A DNA stretch of 64,000 nucleotides, taken from assembly GCA_001784175.1 (NCBI GenBank), contig MFPR01000017.1, forward strand, positions 150,975 to 214,974, in the 5' to 3' direction. This stretch comes from Candidatus Lindowbacteria bacterium RIFCSPLOWO2_12_FULL_62_27. GTDB taxonomy: Bacteria > Lindowbacteria > 2-12-FULL-62-27. Position 1 is the first letter of the stretch, and each line of letters opens with the position of its first letter. The notes under the pieces were generated by a model. The model worked only from the letters and a program-made list of their open reading frames with translations. It did not search any database and was not told the DNA's origin. The position numbers were made by a program, and so were the translations under genes. Shown here piece by piece: positions 34,182-42,566 of the stretch.

Positions 34182-35752
34182 GCGGCGTGGTTGGTGACCG
34201 TGTGGTGATCACGCGGTGGTTCATCCGCTGTCTGGGTCTCGTCCATCTGTTCAATTTCGGCTCGCTGGCCGAGCAGGTCCGGCGCTGTCTCGGGAGTGAC
34301 GGGCTTTCGCCGGTAAATGATTACATACAGGGCCTGTGGGGCAACACGAGCCTGACCTATTTCGAGCGGATCGTGGAGTGTCCGAGCCTGTTCTTGTGGT
34401 TTCCGGGCGACGCCGCGCTGATCGGATGCGCCTGGGCCGGTGTGGTCCTTGCGCTCATGACGATTGCGGGACTCTTCAGCCGATGGTGTTTCATCCTCAT
34501 GTTCATTCTGTATGGCAGCGTCATGGAAGTCGGCGGTGTACTGTACAGTTTCCAGTGGGACCTGCTCATTCTGGAGACGACGTTCCTTGCGATCCTCCCG
34601 CCATCGAGCGGCGTGCTGTTTCGGAAGTGGACGCGCGGCGCGGACGCGCTGGTGACGTGGCTGATGCTGTGGCTCGTGTTCCGGCTCTACATCGAGTCCG
34701 GCGTGGCCAAGCTTTTCTGGGGCCCGGACACGTGGGCGACGCTCGACGCGATGCGGCGCTACTACGAAACGGCGCCGATCCCGACCTGGATCGGCTGGCA
34801 TGCGCATGCGCTGCCGGCCGGATGGCACCAGTTCGAGACGGGCGCGACGCTGGTGGTGGAGCTGCTGTTTCCGGCGCTGATCTTCGCGGGCGCGTGGCCC
34901 CGGCGGATCGGGTTTGTGGTTTTCACCGGATTTCAGATCGGGATTATCCTGACCGCCAATTACGGGATTTTCAATTACAATTCGATCTGCCTCCACCTTT
35001 TCCTGCTCGACGATCACGATCTTGCCGCGATCGCCCGGCGGCTGCCGGTCATGCGCCGGCGCTTCGCCGAGTGGACGCCCGGCCCGCCGGCACGGCCGCG
35101 CGGGTGGATGGCTCCGATCGCGGCGGTGGTGATCGCGTGCACGATCATCGAGTTTCTGATGCTGGCGGGCGGCCGGGCGATTCACGAGACCGAGGTGGCG
35201 AAGATCGAGCGCTACGTTCGCGCGACGCACATCGCGAGCAAATACCATCTCTTCGGGCCGATCGACCCGACGCGATACGAAATGGTTTTCGAAGGAAGTC
35301 CCGATCACCAGACCTGGTTTGAGTACGAATTCCCGTACAAGGCCGGGAGCCTGCGCCGGCCGCCTCCGTTTGTGGCGCCGCACCATCCGCGCGTGGATTT
35401 CCGGATGTGGTTCGAGCGATATCCGCTCCGGTGGAACAACCTGACGATCCCGTATCCGGACGCGTCGGCGGCGCCCGCCGCGCTGCCGTCCTATGTCAAC
35501 AAGCTCGCCGTCCAGTTGCTGGAATCGCCGCACCTGGCGCTGCGGCATTTTGTATCCGACCCGCTGAAGGGCGCGAAGCCGGTCGAGGTACGAATCACAT
35601 TTTACCATTACCGTATGACGCGCCGAGGTTCGCCGCCGGCGGCGGGCGGCCAGTACTGGGAGCGGGAGAAGGTCGGAACGCTCTACGTCGATCCCAAGCT
35701 CGGCCGGGACGGTCGGTCCGGTGCCGTGCCGCAGCGCACGACGGGGCCGTAA
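34178..35752 (+). CDS. Lipase maturation factor (LMF1)-like membrane protein
   Basis: A 524-residue protein from GTG 34178. Multiple membrane helices occupy residues 10-330. The LMF hallmark region is present: S-F-Q-W-D-L-L-I-L-E-T-T-F-L-A-I and then F-R-L-Y-I-E-S-G-V-A-K, W-H-Q-F-E-T-G-A-T-L, and N-Y-G-I-F-N-Y-N-S. A soluble C-terminal region (about 350-500) contains R-Y-E-M-V-F-E-G-S and a K-Y-H-L-F-G-P-I-like block. In animals LMF1 helps lipoprotein lipase mature in the endoplasmic reticulum; the bacterial role is unknown. It overlaps the MFS gene start to stop. Confidence 0.85.
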   Translation: MSGVVGDRVVITRWFIRCLGLVHLFNFGSLAEQVRRCLGSDGLSPVNDYIQGLWGNTSLTYFERIVECPSLFLWFPGDAALIGCAWAGVVLALMTIAGLFSRWCFILMFILYGSVMEVGGVLYSFQWDLLILETTFLAILPPSSGVLFRKWTRGADALVTWLMLWLVFRLYIESGVAKLFWGPDTWATLDAMRRYYETAPIPTWIGWHAHALPAGWHQFETGATLVVELLFPALIFAGAWPRRIGFVVFTGFQIGIILTANYGIFNYNSICLHLFLLDDHDLAAIARRLPVMRRRFAEWTPGPPARPRGWMAPIAAVVIACTIIEFLMLAGGRAIHETEVAKIERYVRATHIASKYHLFGPIDPTRYEMVFEGSPDHQTWFEYEFPYKAGSLRRPPPFVAPHHPRVDFRMWFERYPLRWNNLTIPYPDASAAPAALPSYVNKLAVQLLESPHLALRHFVSDPLKGAKPVEVRITFYHYRMTRRGSPPAAGGQYWEREKVGTLYVDPKLGRDGRSGAVPQRTTGP

Positions 35753-35793
35753 GTCAAAAAGTCAAGACCGGCACTTTTCTCCTTCGGACGATC

Positions 35794-36663
35794 TCAGCGG
35801 CTGCTGTAGCGGCGTTCCAGCTCGTAAAACCGGTCGAGGTCCACCATGGCGTGGAAATCGGACCATGGAAGAAGCATGTCCAAATGATCGCGCGTGGTGC
35901 CCTTCTCGCGCAGGAGCCGGAAGACGTCGGAATAGGCGCGGGCCGCCGCGTAGAGGGCGCTCAGCGGATGGACGACGAGATCGAATCCGATCTCGTGGAG
36001 TTCCTCGGGCGTCTGGAGCGGCGTTTTGCCTTTCTCGAGCATGTTGGCGACTTTGACGCCCGGGACCTCCCGGCCGATCGTTCTCATCTCGTCGACCGAG
36101 TGCGGCGCCTCGATGAAGGTCGCGTCCGCGCCCATCTCGTGCGCGCGCTGCGCCCGCCGGATGGCCTCGTCGAGGCCGAGCGGCTCGCGGGCGTCGGTGC
36201 GGGCGACGATGAAGAAATCGCCGGTCGCGCGGCCGTCGATGGCCGCCTGCAGTTTCGATTCGAATTCCTCCGGCGGGATGACTTCCTTGCCGGCCATGTG
36301 CCCGCATTTTTTGGGCCAGACCTGGTCTTCGAGAAACATGCCCGCAACCCCGGCTTGCTGGAGGCCGCGGACGGTGTGAATCACGTTCAGCGCGTTGCCG
36401 TATCCGGTATCGGCGTCGACGATGAGCGGCGTCGACGGTTCGGCTGCGCAGACCCGCCGCGCGACGTCGATCATTTCTGTGGCGGTGAGGAGCCCGAAAT
36501 CGGGCGAGGCGAGGCGCGTGGCCGACATGCTGTATCCGGACGTGAAGATGACCTCAAATCCGGCGCGGACGGCGATCCGGGCGGTGAGGGGATCGAACAC
36601 GCCGGGCATGAGAAGCGGCTGCCCGGTCTGGAGTCTCTGCCGGATTCGCTCCGCGAGCGTCAT
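35794..36663 (-). CDS. Isocitrate lyase/PEP mutase superfamily enzyme
   Basis: A 289-residue TIM-barrel protein. Catalytic signatures are D-A-D-T-G-Y-G-N (metal site), F-L-E-D-Q-V-W-P-K-K-C-G-H-M with the reactive Cys, and V-A-R-T-D-A-R. The K-K-C-G-H loop places it with the lyases (methylisocitrate lyase, 2,3-dimethylmalate lyase, oxaloacetate decarboxylase-like) rather than PEP mutase. The substrate would be a 2-hydroxy dicarboxylate. It stands alone on the minus strand, convergent with the LMF-like gene. No prpC or prpD is present, so a methylcitrate cycle cannot be inferred. Confidence 0.85.
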   Translation of the reverse strand: MTLAERIRQRLQTGQPLLMPGVFDPLTARIAVRAGFEVIFTSGYSMSATRLASPDFGLLTATEMIDVARRVCAAEPSTPLIVDADTGYGNALNVIHTVRGLQQAGVAGMFLEDQVWPKKCGHMAGKEVIPPEEFESKLQAAIDGRATGDFFIVARTDAREPLGLDEAIRRAQRAHEMGADATFIEAPHSVDEMRTIGREVPGVKVANMLEKGKTPLQTPEELHEIGFDLVVHPLSALYAAARAYSDVFRLLREKGTTRDHLDMLLPWSDFHAMVDLDRFYELERRYSSR

Positions 36664-36722
36664 GCGGAAACGCTCGCTTAGAATGGGGGGAATGTCAAAC
36701 CCATGTTAAACTGCCGGCGCCG

Positions 36723-37106
36723 ATGGAGAGACGAACTTATTCGCGCACTGTGATTTTCGACGGCGACTGCGGGTTTTGCCGGCGGTCGATCCGGATCGGC
36801 CGGGCGCTCGACTGGTTCGGCCGGATCTGGTGGCGGGCGAGACTCGAGCCCGGGGTTCGGGAGGAATTTCCGCAGCTCAGCGACGAGGAAACCCGGAACC
36901 GGATGGTGTCGATCCTGCCGGACGGGCGGACCTTCGGTGGCTTTTACGCCGTTCGCGACATCCTGGTCCGCCTGCCGCTCACCGCGTTGCCGGCGCTCCT
37001 CCTGTACATCCCCGGCGTATCGATCGTCGGCGTGCCGGTCTACCAATGGATCGCGCGGAACCGCCACCGGTTCGGTGGGCGTCAAGACGATCAGTGCGCT
37101 ATGTGA
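36723..37106 (+). CDS. DCC-family (DUF393) thiol-disulfide oxidoreductase-like protein
   Basis: A 127-residue thioredoxin-like protein with the name-giving motif F-D-G-D-C-G-F-C at 12-19, a hydrophobic stretch near 80-98 (L-P-A-L-L-L-Y-I-P-G), and the C-terminal Y-Q-W-I-A-R-N-R-H-R-F-G. DCC proteins are thought to reduce disulfides, often near the membrane and sometimes fused to HTTM domains. The 3' end overlaps the convergent luxC-like gene by 8 bp. Confidence 0.88.
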   Translation: MERRTYSRTVIFDGDCGFCRRSIRIGRALDWFGRIWWRARLEPGVREEFPQLSDEETRNRMVSILPDGRTFGGFYAVRDILVRLPLTALPALLLYIPGVSIVGVPVYQWIARNRHRFGGRQDDQCAM

Positions 37107-38298
37107 CCAGGAGGCTGCGCAGGCACGGGACACCGGCGTTGCGCCACGTCAGCGGCGGGCGCTGCATGAGGCCCGGCGGGCAGAAGTAACTCGCGCCGAG
37201 TCTTCGCAGGAGCGGCTCGAGGATTTCGAGGTCGTCCACAGGCGCGGCGCCCACGCCCTGGAGGCGGCCGTCCTGCGGCTGCAGCAGGGCCGCAACTTCG
37301 GCAAGTGATCGAACCGGTTTGACGAGAATCGTGCGGCCCAGCGGAGAGGGGTGAAAGATTGGCGCGGTGTCGATCACGATTGTGTAGGCGAGCCGGTCGC
37401 CGAAGAAACAGGGCGCGCCGTGAAAGGCGTAGTCTCCGCGAAAATTCCTGATCTCACCCGCCTGCGCCACATCCATGCGGCCCGCCGGCAGGGATTCGGC
37501 GAGAAGCTGCATCTCCCCGGCGAGCATTTCGCAAAACCGCGCCGGCGCGACCGGCGCGCCGGCCGCGATAAAGGCGCAGTGTGGCGAGAGGCAGCCGGAC
37601 TGGTCGTACATCGCGACGTCGATCGCCAATCCCTTCGCCGCGTCCAGCGCGCCCGCCTCATTTTGCAGGGCGCCGTCTCTGATCACTGCCACGCTGACTT
37701 TGTGTCCATGCCCGACGACGCGCGCGCAGGGCGGCGCCGAAGCGCGGATCGCTGTGATGGTTTCGTCCGATCCATAGGCCACGACCGTGTCGGCGTTCAA
37801 GGCAGCGATATCCGAATGATCAAAATATCCGGCCTCGACGGCCGCGCCGACGTCGGGATCGACGGACCGGAGGGCGTCGGTGAAGATCGGCAGGATCGTT
37901 TTCTCATGGGACGAGCATTTGACCACGATCGGAGACTTGACGAGGAGCGAATAGACGACGCCGTTGACCGCCGGTTGAAAGATGGCGCCCGCCGCGATCA
38001 GAAGCGTCGCGCCGGGCGACCGGATCGCCGGGTCGTCGGCCGCGTCGTCGCTGCCGAGATCGTCGATGAGGACCCGGCGCATCTCGCCCGCCGTGATCTC
38101 GGAGAAGGTCCAGTCCAACGCCCGCTCGATCATCGGCGCGCTGAATCCGGACTGCGCCGCGCCCTCCCGCACGGCCCGGTGCCTCAGCGCAGACCCGGGC
38201 GCCAACAGTTCGCCCGCCGCAGCCTCAAGGCTCGCCATGATCCGGCGCACCGGAACCTGACGCAACCGCGCGCGCGCGGCCTCCCGACGTCCGGTCAA
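37099..38298 (-). CDS. LuxC-like acyl-CoA/acyl-protein reductase
   Basis: A 399-residue aldehyde-dehydrogenase-fold protein of the LuxC family. LuxC proteins take an acyl group from LuxE or CoA onto a Cys and reduce it with NADPH to an aldehyde. The active-site region is A-M-Y-D-Q-S-G-C-L-S-P-H-C with nucleophile Cys236; V-V-K-C-S-S-H-E-K precedes it and C-F-F-G-D-R-L-A-Y follows. It is the last gene of a tight four-gene minus-strand cassette and starts 2 bp after the LuxE-like stop. No luxA, luxB or luxD is present, so the aldehyde serves something other than light production. Confidence 0.88.
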   Translation of the reverse strand: MTGRREAARARLRQVPVRRIMASLEAAAGELLAPGSALRHRAVREGAAQSGFSAPMIERALDWTFSEITAGEMRRVLIDDLGSDDAADDPAIRSPGATLLIAAGAIFQPAVNGVVYSLLVKSPIVVKCSSHEKTILPIFTDALRSVDPDVGAAVEAGYFDHSDIAALNADTVVAYGSDETITAIRASAPPCARVVGHGHKVSVAVIRDGALQNEAGALDAAKGLAIDVAMYDQSGCLSPHCAFIAAGAPVAPARFCEMLAGEMQLLAESLPAGRMDVAQAGEIRNFRGDYAFHGAPCFFGDRLAYTIVIDTAPIFHPSPLGRTILVKPVRSLAEVAALLQPQDGRLQGVGAAPVDDLEILEPLLRRLGASYFCPPGLMQRPPLTWRNAGVPCLRSLLVT

Positions 38299-38300
38299 GT

Positions 38301-39404
38301 TTACTTGGGCAGCATCTCGTCGATGAGGAGGGAACAGCCGCGGGGATCGGCGCCCTTGGCCCGGCCGATGATCCTGAATCCGCCGCCTTCCTGGACGCCG
38401 ATGTCCTCGGTCTGAATCGAGACGACCGACCCGCGGTTGGCGAGGTCCGTCACGCGGATGAGTCCGGGCACGCCGGGCGCCGCCGGCTCGTCGGTCACCG
38501 GATCGATGATCCTCACGCGCACCCAGGGCGGCGGAACCTTGACCGCCGGCCCGGCCGATCCGGTTTGGATGAGCGTCCGGAGGGAGTCGTCGTAGATCTG
38601 TGAGGAAAGTTCCGTCATTCCGTACTCGTTGACGACCCAGGCCGGCGGGATCCCGAGGATGTCCCGGGCCAGTTCGTAGAAACGCTCGCGCGTGACCTCC
38701 CGGGATTTCCCCTTGTATCCGCCGGTTTCCATGATCCGGCTTCCGGCCGGCAGCGCGAATTTTATTTGTTTTTCGGCGAGCGCGTCAAAGAGGTGGACAA
38801 AGGCGAATGCCGGTCCCATCAGAATCCTCGGATCGCCGGTTTCGACCGACAGGCCCAGGTCCTCCACCAGCGCGTCGACGTTGAGCTTTCGGTCGTGGAT
38901 GTACCATTCCGCGTTGACGGCGAAGGCGTCCGCCGCGATGCGGCACATGTAGACGAGGCTTGAGTGCGGCGCCTCCTCGATCGTCGGCAGCAGTATACGC
39001 ATCGGGAGGCTCGCGCCGTCCGGCAGGACATGCCGGCCGAAATTGGGGATGGCCGACTCGTCGTAGAGCATCAGCGTATCGAGATGGTGTTTGCCGGGTT
39101 TGCCGGTGGTCGTTCCCGACGTTTCAAACACGCGGACGGTCTTGGCGGGCGAGAAGCTGGCGAGGACCGCCGCCCTGAAGGCGGTCGTGGGCGCGGCCGG
39201 GATTTTTTCCCACGAGGAGACCTGAGCCGGAGTCGTCCGCCGCAGCATGCAGAACATCCGGTACGGCGTGTTCTGGGCGAACTGGTGCGCAAAGAGTTCC
39301 ACTGCCAGGCCGTTGAACTGTTCCTCGCCGACCTCTTCCGAAAGGGACTGATGGATGAAGTCGACGATTTTCCGGTCCAGGGCCTGCGCGAAGGCGCCGT
39401 TCAT
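38301..39404 (-). CDS. LuxE-like acyl-protein synthetase
   Basis: A 367-residue member of the LuxE/PaaK-like adenylating family, read from ATG 39404 (the frame extends 54 codons upstream into the neighbour). The AMP-binding P-loop is F-E-T-S-G-T-T-T-G-K-P-G at 93-104. E-T-G-G-Y-K-G-K-S-R follows, then N-E-Y-G-M-T-E-L-S-S-Q, the adenylate motif. LuxE activates a free carboxylic acid with ATP and hands the acyl group to LuxC. It sits between the QueF-like gene (10 bp gap) and luxC (2 bp gap). The chain length or nature of the acid is unknown. Confidence 0.9.
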   Translation of the reverse strand: MNGAFAQALDRKIVDFIHQSLSEEVGEEQFNGLAVELFAHQFAQNTPYRMFCMLRRTTPAQVSSWEKIPAAPTTAFRAAVLASFSPAKTVRVFETSGTTTGKPGKHHLDTLMLYDESAIPNFGRHVLPDGASLPMRILLPTIEEAPHSSLVYMCRIAADAFAVNAEWYIHDRKLNVDALVEDLGLSVETGDPRILMGPAFAFVHLFDALAEKQIKFALPAGSRIMETGGYKGKSREVTRERFYELARDILGIPPAWVVNEYGMTELSSQIYDDSLRTLIQTGSAGPAVKVPPPWVRVRIIDPVTDEPAAPGVPGLIRVTDLANRGSVVSIQTEDIGVQEGGGFRIIGRAKGADPRGCSLLIDEMLPK

Positions 39405-39414
39405 GGGCGGCGGG

Positions 39415-39744
39415 TCAGTATCCTTCCTCGATCTTGCACCATGCGGGAATGTGGGATGCCGTCTGGATGTCGATTTCAACGCGGAGCGCCGTGGGCTGCG
39501 CGATTTCCTTGACCGTATCGAAAATCTCCCGGGCCAGCGCCTCGGAGGACGTCTCGGCCTCGTCAAAGCCCCGGATGAAGTCTCCGAAGGACAGATATTC
39601 GATCAGCAGCGCGCCCGGCCGGTACGTCACGATGACTTCGCCGGCAAACCGCTCGTCGGTGACGGAACAGATGGTCGAAAAGGCCGACCGCAGCGCGACT
39701 TCGGATATCCCATGAACGTTGGGAAGCGTGTCGAAAGCGGACAT
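39415..39744 (-). CDS. QueF-like T-fold protein (divergent)
   Basis: A 109-residue single-domain protein resembling type I QueF, the NADPH-dependent nitrile reductase that converts preQ0 to preQ1. The QueF-type C-x-V-T motif is I-C-S-V-T with Cys26, followed by V-T-Y-R-P-G-A-L-L-I-E-Y-L-S-F and a C-terminal strand V-E-I-D-I-Q. Relative to Bacillus QueF (numbering from memory: Cys55, Asp62, His96, Glu97) the Cys and Glu (Cys26, Glu68) are kept, but the Asp position is Phe33 and the His position is Ser67. Queuosine synthesis is therefore doubtful and a new T-fold activity is possible. It lies 6 bp after the aminotransferase gene. Confidence 0.6.
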   Translation of the reverse strand: MSAFDTLPNVHGISEVALRSAFSTICSVTDERFAGEVIVTYRPGALLIEYLSFGDFIRGFDEAETSSEALAREIFDTVKEIAQPTALRVEIDIQTASHIPAWCKIEEGY

Positions 39745-39750
39745 TCGGAC

Positions 39751-41118
39751 TCAACCCTCCCGGATTTTTATTTCTGTCAGGGCATCTTCCAAGACACCGA
39801 CGCAAAAGTCAATCTCGCGTCGGCCGACCACCAGCGGCGGGGAGAGCGAAATGACATTCTGATGGATGCCCCCGCCGAGGATCATGAGCCGCCGGCGGAG
39901 CGCTTCGACGACCACGCGGCTGCACCGTTCGGGATCGGGAGTTTTCGTCCGAAGGTCCTTGACCAGCTCGATCCCCGCGATGAGCCCCTGCCCGCGAATG
40001 TCGCCGACCCCCCGCAGCCCGCCGAGCCGGCGGGCCAGTTCGGCGCGCAAATAGGACCCCATCCGCTCCGCCCGGCTGTGCAGCGAGCGCCTTATATATA
40101 TGGAGAGAGCCGCGAGTCCCATGGCACAGCCGAGGGGGTTGCCCAAGAAGGTGCTGGTGTGGATCGCCTCGCCGGCCGACCGGCCCCAGCGGCGCATGAC
40201 GGCCGGCGTGCCGATGCAGGCGGACATGGGAAACCCGCCGGTCATGCCCTTTCCGAGGCACAGGATGTCCGGCGTCACCCGTTCGTGTTCGCAGGCGAAC
40301 ATGCGGCCGGTGCGCGCAAACCCCGTGTAGATCTCGTCGGCGATCAGGAGGATCCGTTCGCGCCGGCAAAACCGGGCAAGCCTCGCCAGCCAGCCGGGCG
40401 GCGGCACAATCTCGCCGCCCCTGCCCTGGATAGGCTCAACGATCACGGCTGAAAACCGCCGGGCGCCGCCCGCCGCGCGAATTTTCCGTGCGGCGCCGTC
40501 GAGGCAGGCGATGCCGCAGCCGGGATACGCGAGTTTCAGCGGGCAGCGGTAGCAGTAGGGGTAATCGACGAAGAGCGTTTTTTTTGAAATCCTTCCGGCG
40601 AAGGGCGCTCGAAACATGCGCTGGCCGGTGACCGAGAGCGCGCCGTAGGAGAGTCCGTGGTAGCTGCCGGAGAACGCTACGAGCGCATCGCGTCCGGGCC
40701 GCGCGATCTGCGCCGTCTTGATGGCCGATTCGACGGCGTCCGATCCGTTCTGGGAGAGGATGGTTTGCGAAAGCGCGCCGGGCGCGGCGCCGGCGAGGGC
40801 CGCCAGGAATCGGGATTTGATTTCCGGCGGATGAACGTCGCCCATACCGTGAATCATGAGTCGCGTCTGGCGGCGAAGGGCGGCGATGAGCGCGGGATGG
40901 CCATGCCCAAGATTCGCGACCGCAAACGCGGCCGTCATGTCGACGTAGCGCCGTCCCCGGACGTCCCAGACGAAACACCCGGACGCTTTCCGCCAGAAGA
41001 CGGGGAAGTCTCCGGAAAAGTAAGTGACCTCGGGACACTCATGGGCCCTCAGGGCCCGTACGAGATCCTGCACATGTTTGTCCACAGAACCTTTTCGCTT
41101 GGCGGGCATCTCCGGCAT
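39751..41118 (-). CDS. Class III PLP-dependent aminotransferase
   Basis: A 455-residue protein of the ornithine/GABA/diamine aminotransferase class. Seen are G-R-R-Y-V-D-M-T-A near 55, S-Q-N-G-S-D-A-V-E-S-A, S-Y-H-G, the Cys-rich Y-P-Y-C-Y-R-C-P typical of one GABA-aminotransferase branch, I-A-D-E-I-Y-T-G-F-A-R-T-G, and the PLP lysine in L-G-K-G-M-T-G-G-F-P. Members convert terminal aldehydes to primary amines or the reverse. As first gene of the cassette with LuxE/LuxC it could aminate the aldehyde they make. GGAAGGG lies 10 nt before the ATG. Confidence 0.9.
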   Translation of the reverse strand: MPEMPAKRKGSVDKHVQDLVRALRAHECPEVTYFSGDFPVFWRKASGCFVWDVRGRRYVDMTAAFAVANLGHGHPALIAALRRQTRLMIHGMGDVHPPEIKSRFLAALAGAAPGALSQTILSQNGSDAVESAIKTAQIARPGRDALVAFSGSYHGLSYGALSVTGQRMFRAPFAGRISKKTLFVDYPYCYRCPLKLAYPGCGIACLDGAARKIRAAGGARRFSAVIVEPIQGRGGEIVPPPGWLARLARFCRRERILLIADEIYTGFARTGRMFACEHERVTPDILCLGKGMTGGFPMSACIGTPAVMRRWGRSAGEAIHTSTFLGNPLGCAMGLAALSIYIRRSLHSRAERMGSYLRAELARRLGGLRGVGDIRGQGLIAGIELVKDLRTKTPDPERCSRVVVEALRRRLMILGGGIHQNVISLSPPLVVGRREIDFCVGVLEDALTEIKIREG

Positions 41119-41161
41119 GGTATGTTGTCCCTTCCGAGGCAGTCAACGGCGCGCGCCGTGC

Positions 41162-41190
41162 TTGAAAATAGGGCTAAACGACAGTAAACT
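41162..41190 (+). promoter_or_regulatory. Predicted promoter of the first HD-GYP gene, leaderless-type
   Basis: TTGAAA at 41162-41167, 17 nt, TAAACT at 41185-41190. The ATG at 41200 begins 10 nt after the -10, so the transcript would start within about 3 nt of the start codon. No SD is present. Confidence 0.45.
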
Positions 41191-41199
41191 CCCTGTGGT

Positions 41200-42558
41200 A
41201 TGAGCCGAAAGACTGTACATATCGACAAGGTTGAACAGGGGATGAAGCTTGCGTCCGCTGTCGTGACCGTATCGGGTCAGCGGCTGATGGCGGCCGGCGC
41301 GGTTCTGGACGGCGAAAACATCGGGCTTCTGAAGAAGGCGGGCATCCGGTACGTCCAAATTTACGAGACCGCCTATCAGGAATCGATCGACGAGAGCGTA
41401 TTCAAGGATGTTCTGAAGCGAATGGCCGAGCGCGCCGGCGCCCCCGTTCCGCCGTTGCCCCCGGTTGCGCCGCCTGCGCCGCCGCCTCCCGCCCCCGCGG
41501 CCTTGCCGGGCGATGAGGGCCTCAAGCGCGAGGAAGCCAGGAAAACGGCGGAGAGCCTGCGGGCGAAGCTTCAGGAGGACCGCGCGCGATACGCGCAGGA
41601 ATTCGGCGAGCGATACACGACGATCTCCTACACGCTGGGCGACCCGATCCCGAGGGCGCCGGCCACGCCGGACGCGGCGTTTGTGGATCTGCTCAACGTT
41701 CTGGTGCGGAACATGACCGACAAATTGATATTCGAGCGCCGGATCGACGAAGACACGGTCCAGCTTCTGGTGCGGGACGTGATCACAGAATTGTCGAGCC
41801 GGGAGAACGTGATGCAGCTTCTGACGACCGCGTATTCGGTCAGCCGGTATCTGTTGTCGCACATGGTAAACGTGAGCCTGTTTTCGATGCGCGTGGCCGC
41901 AGAGATGAAGCTGAGTTCGGCCGAGGTGACCGACACGGCCATCGGCGCGGTCCTGCACGATATCGGGATGGTCCTCATTCCGGTGGGATTCTGGACCACG
42001 CGCCGGGAACTCACGCCGAACGCGCGGTCCGAGGTCCAGAAACATCCGGAACTCGGCTACCGGCTGATCCGCGAGACGCCGAACACGCGGGAGGCGTGGG
42101 CCCTGCCCGCCCTGGATCATCACGAGCGCCTGGACGGCGGGGGCTATCCCCAAGGCAAGCGTTTCGAACAGTTGTCGGTCGGCTCCCGGATCGTCCAGAT
42201 CTGCGACGTCTACGAGGCCCTGACGTCCGACCGGTCGTATCGATACGCAAAGTTTCCCGACATATCGATGAAGCACATCCTCGGGAGTCCCGACCAGTTC
42301 GACCGGGAGATCGCGCAGGTGTTTTGCAAATCCCTGGGATTTTACCCGGAAGGCTACAGCGTGAGGCTGTCGACCGGCGAGCATGCCGTGGTGCTGTCCT
42401 CGAATCCCAAGAACGTCTTCCGGCCGCTGATCCGGCTGCTGACCGATTCGAAGGGCGCCACGCTCGATCCGGACGCGCAGCTCGAGCTGGACCTGAACCA
42501 CCGGCTGGACCTGCGGATCGTCGAGATCTCGAACCGGCGGATGCCGGCCGCGTCCTGA
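41200..42558 (+). CDS. HD-GYP domain protein (putative c-di-GMP phosphodiesterase)
   Basis: A 452-residue soluble protein. The N-terminal 70 residues resemble DUF3391-like modules (V-E-Q-G-M-K-L-A-S-A-V). A Pro-rich linker lies near 85-110. The HD-GYP domain (about 180-400) has S-H-M-V-N-V-S, the metal pair H-D in L-H-D-I-G-M, H-H-E-R-L-D and G-G-G-Y-P. These match active HD-GYP enzymes that linearise c-di-GMP. Its paralogue follows immediately. It diverges from the class III aminotransferase gene (81 bp apart). Confidence 0.88.
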   Translation: MSRKTVHIDKVEQGMKLASAVVTVSGQRLMAAGAVLDGENIGLLKKAGIRYVQIYETAYQESIDESVFKDVLKRMAERAGAPVPPLPPVAPPAPPPPAPAALPGDEGLKREEARKTAESLRAKLQEDRARYAQEFGERYTTISYTLGDPIPRAPATPDAAFVDLLNVLVRNMTDKLIFERRIDEDTVQLLVRDVITELSSRENVMQLLTTAYSVSRYLLSHMVNVSLFSMRVAAEMKLSSAEVTDTAIGAVLHDIGMVLIPVGFWTTRRELTPNARSEVQKHPELGYRLIRETPNTREAWALPALDHHERLDGGGYPQGKRFEQLSVGSRIVQICDVYEALTSDRSYRYAKFPDISMKHILGSPDQFDREIAQVFCKSLGFYPEGYSVRLSTGEHAVVLSSNPKNVFRPLIRLLTDSKGATLDPDAQLELDLNHRLDLRIVEISNRRMPAAS

Positions 42559-42566
42559 GGCCTGAC

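Noticed and set aside
37099-39404. Bioluminescence operon
   Set aside because: LuxC- and LuxE-like genes are present but no luciferase (luxAB), acyltransferase (luxD) or autoinducer synthase (luxI) is seen in the window.
41118-41146. TTGACT as -35 of the class III aminotransferase promoter
   Set aside because: No acceptable -10 at 16-18 nt; the region before the ATG instead offers an SD (GGAAGGG).
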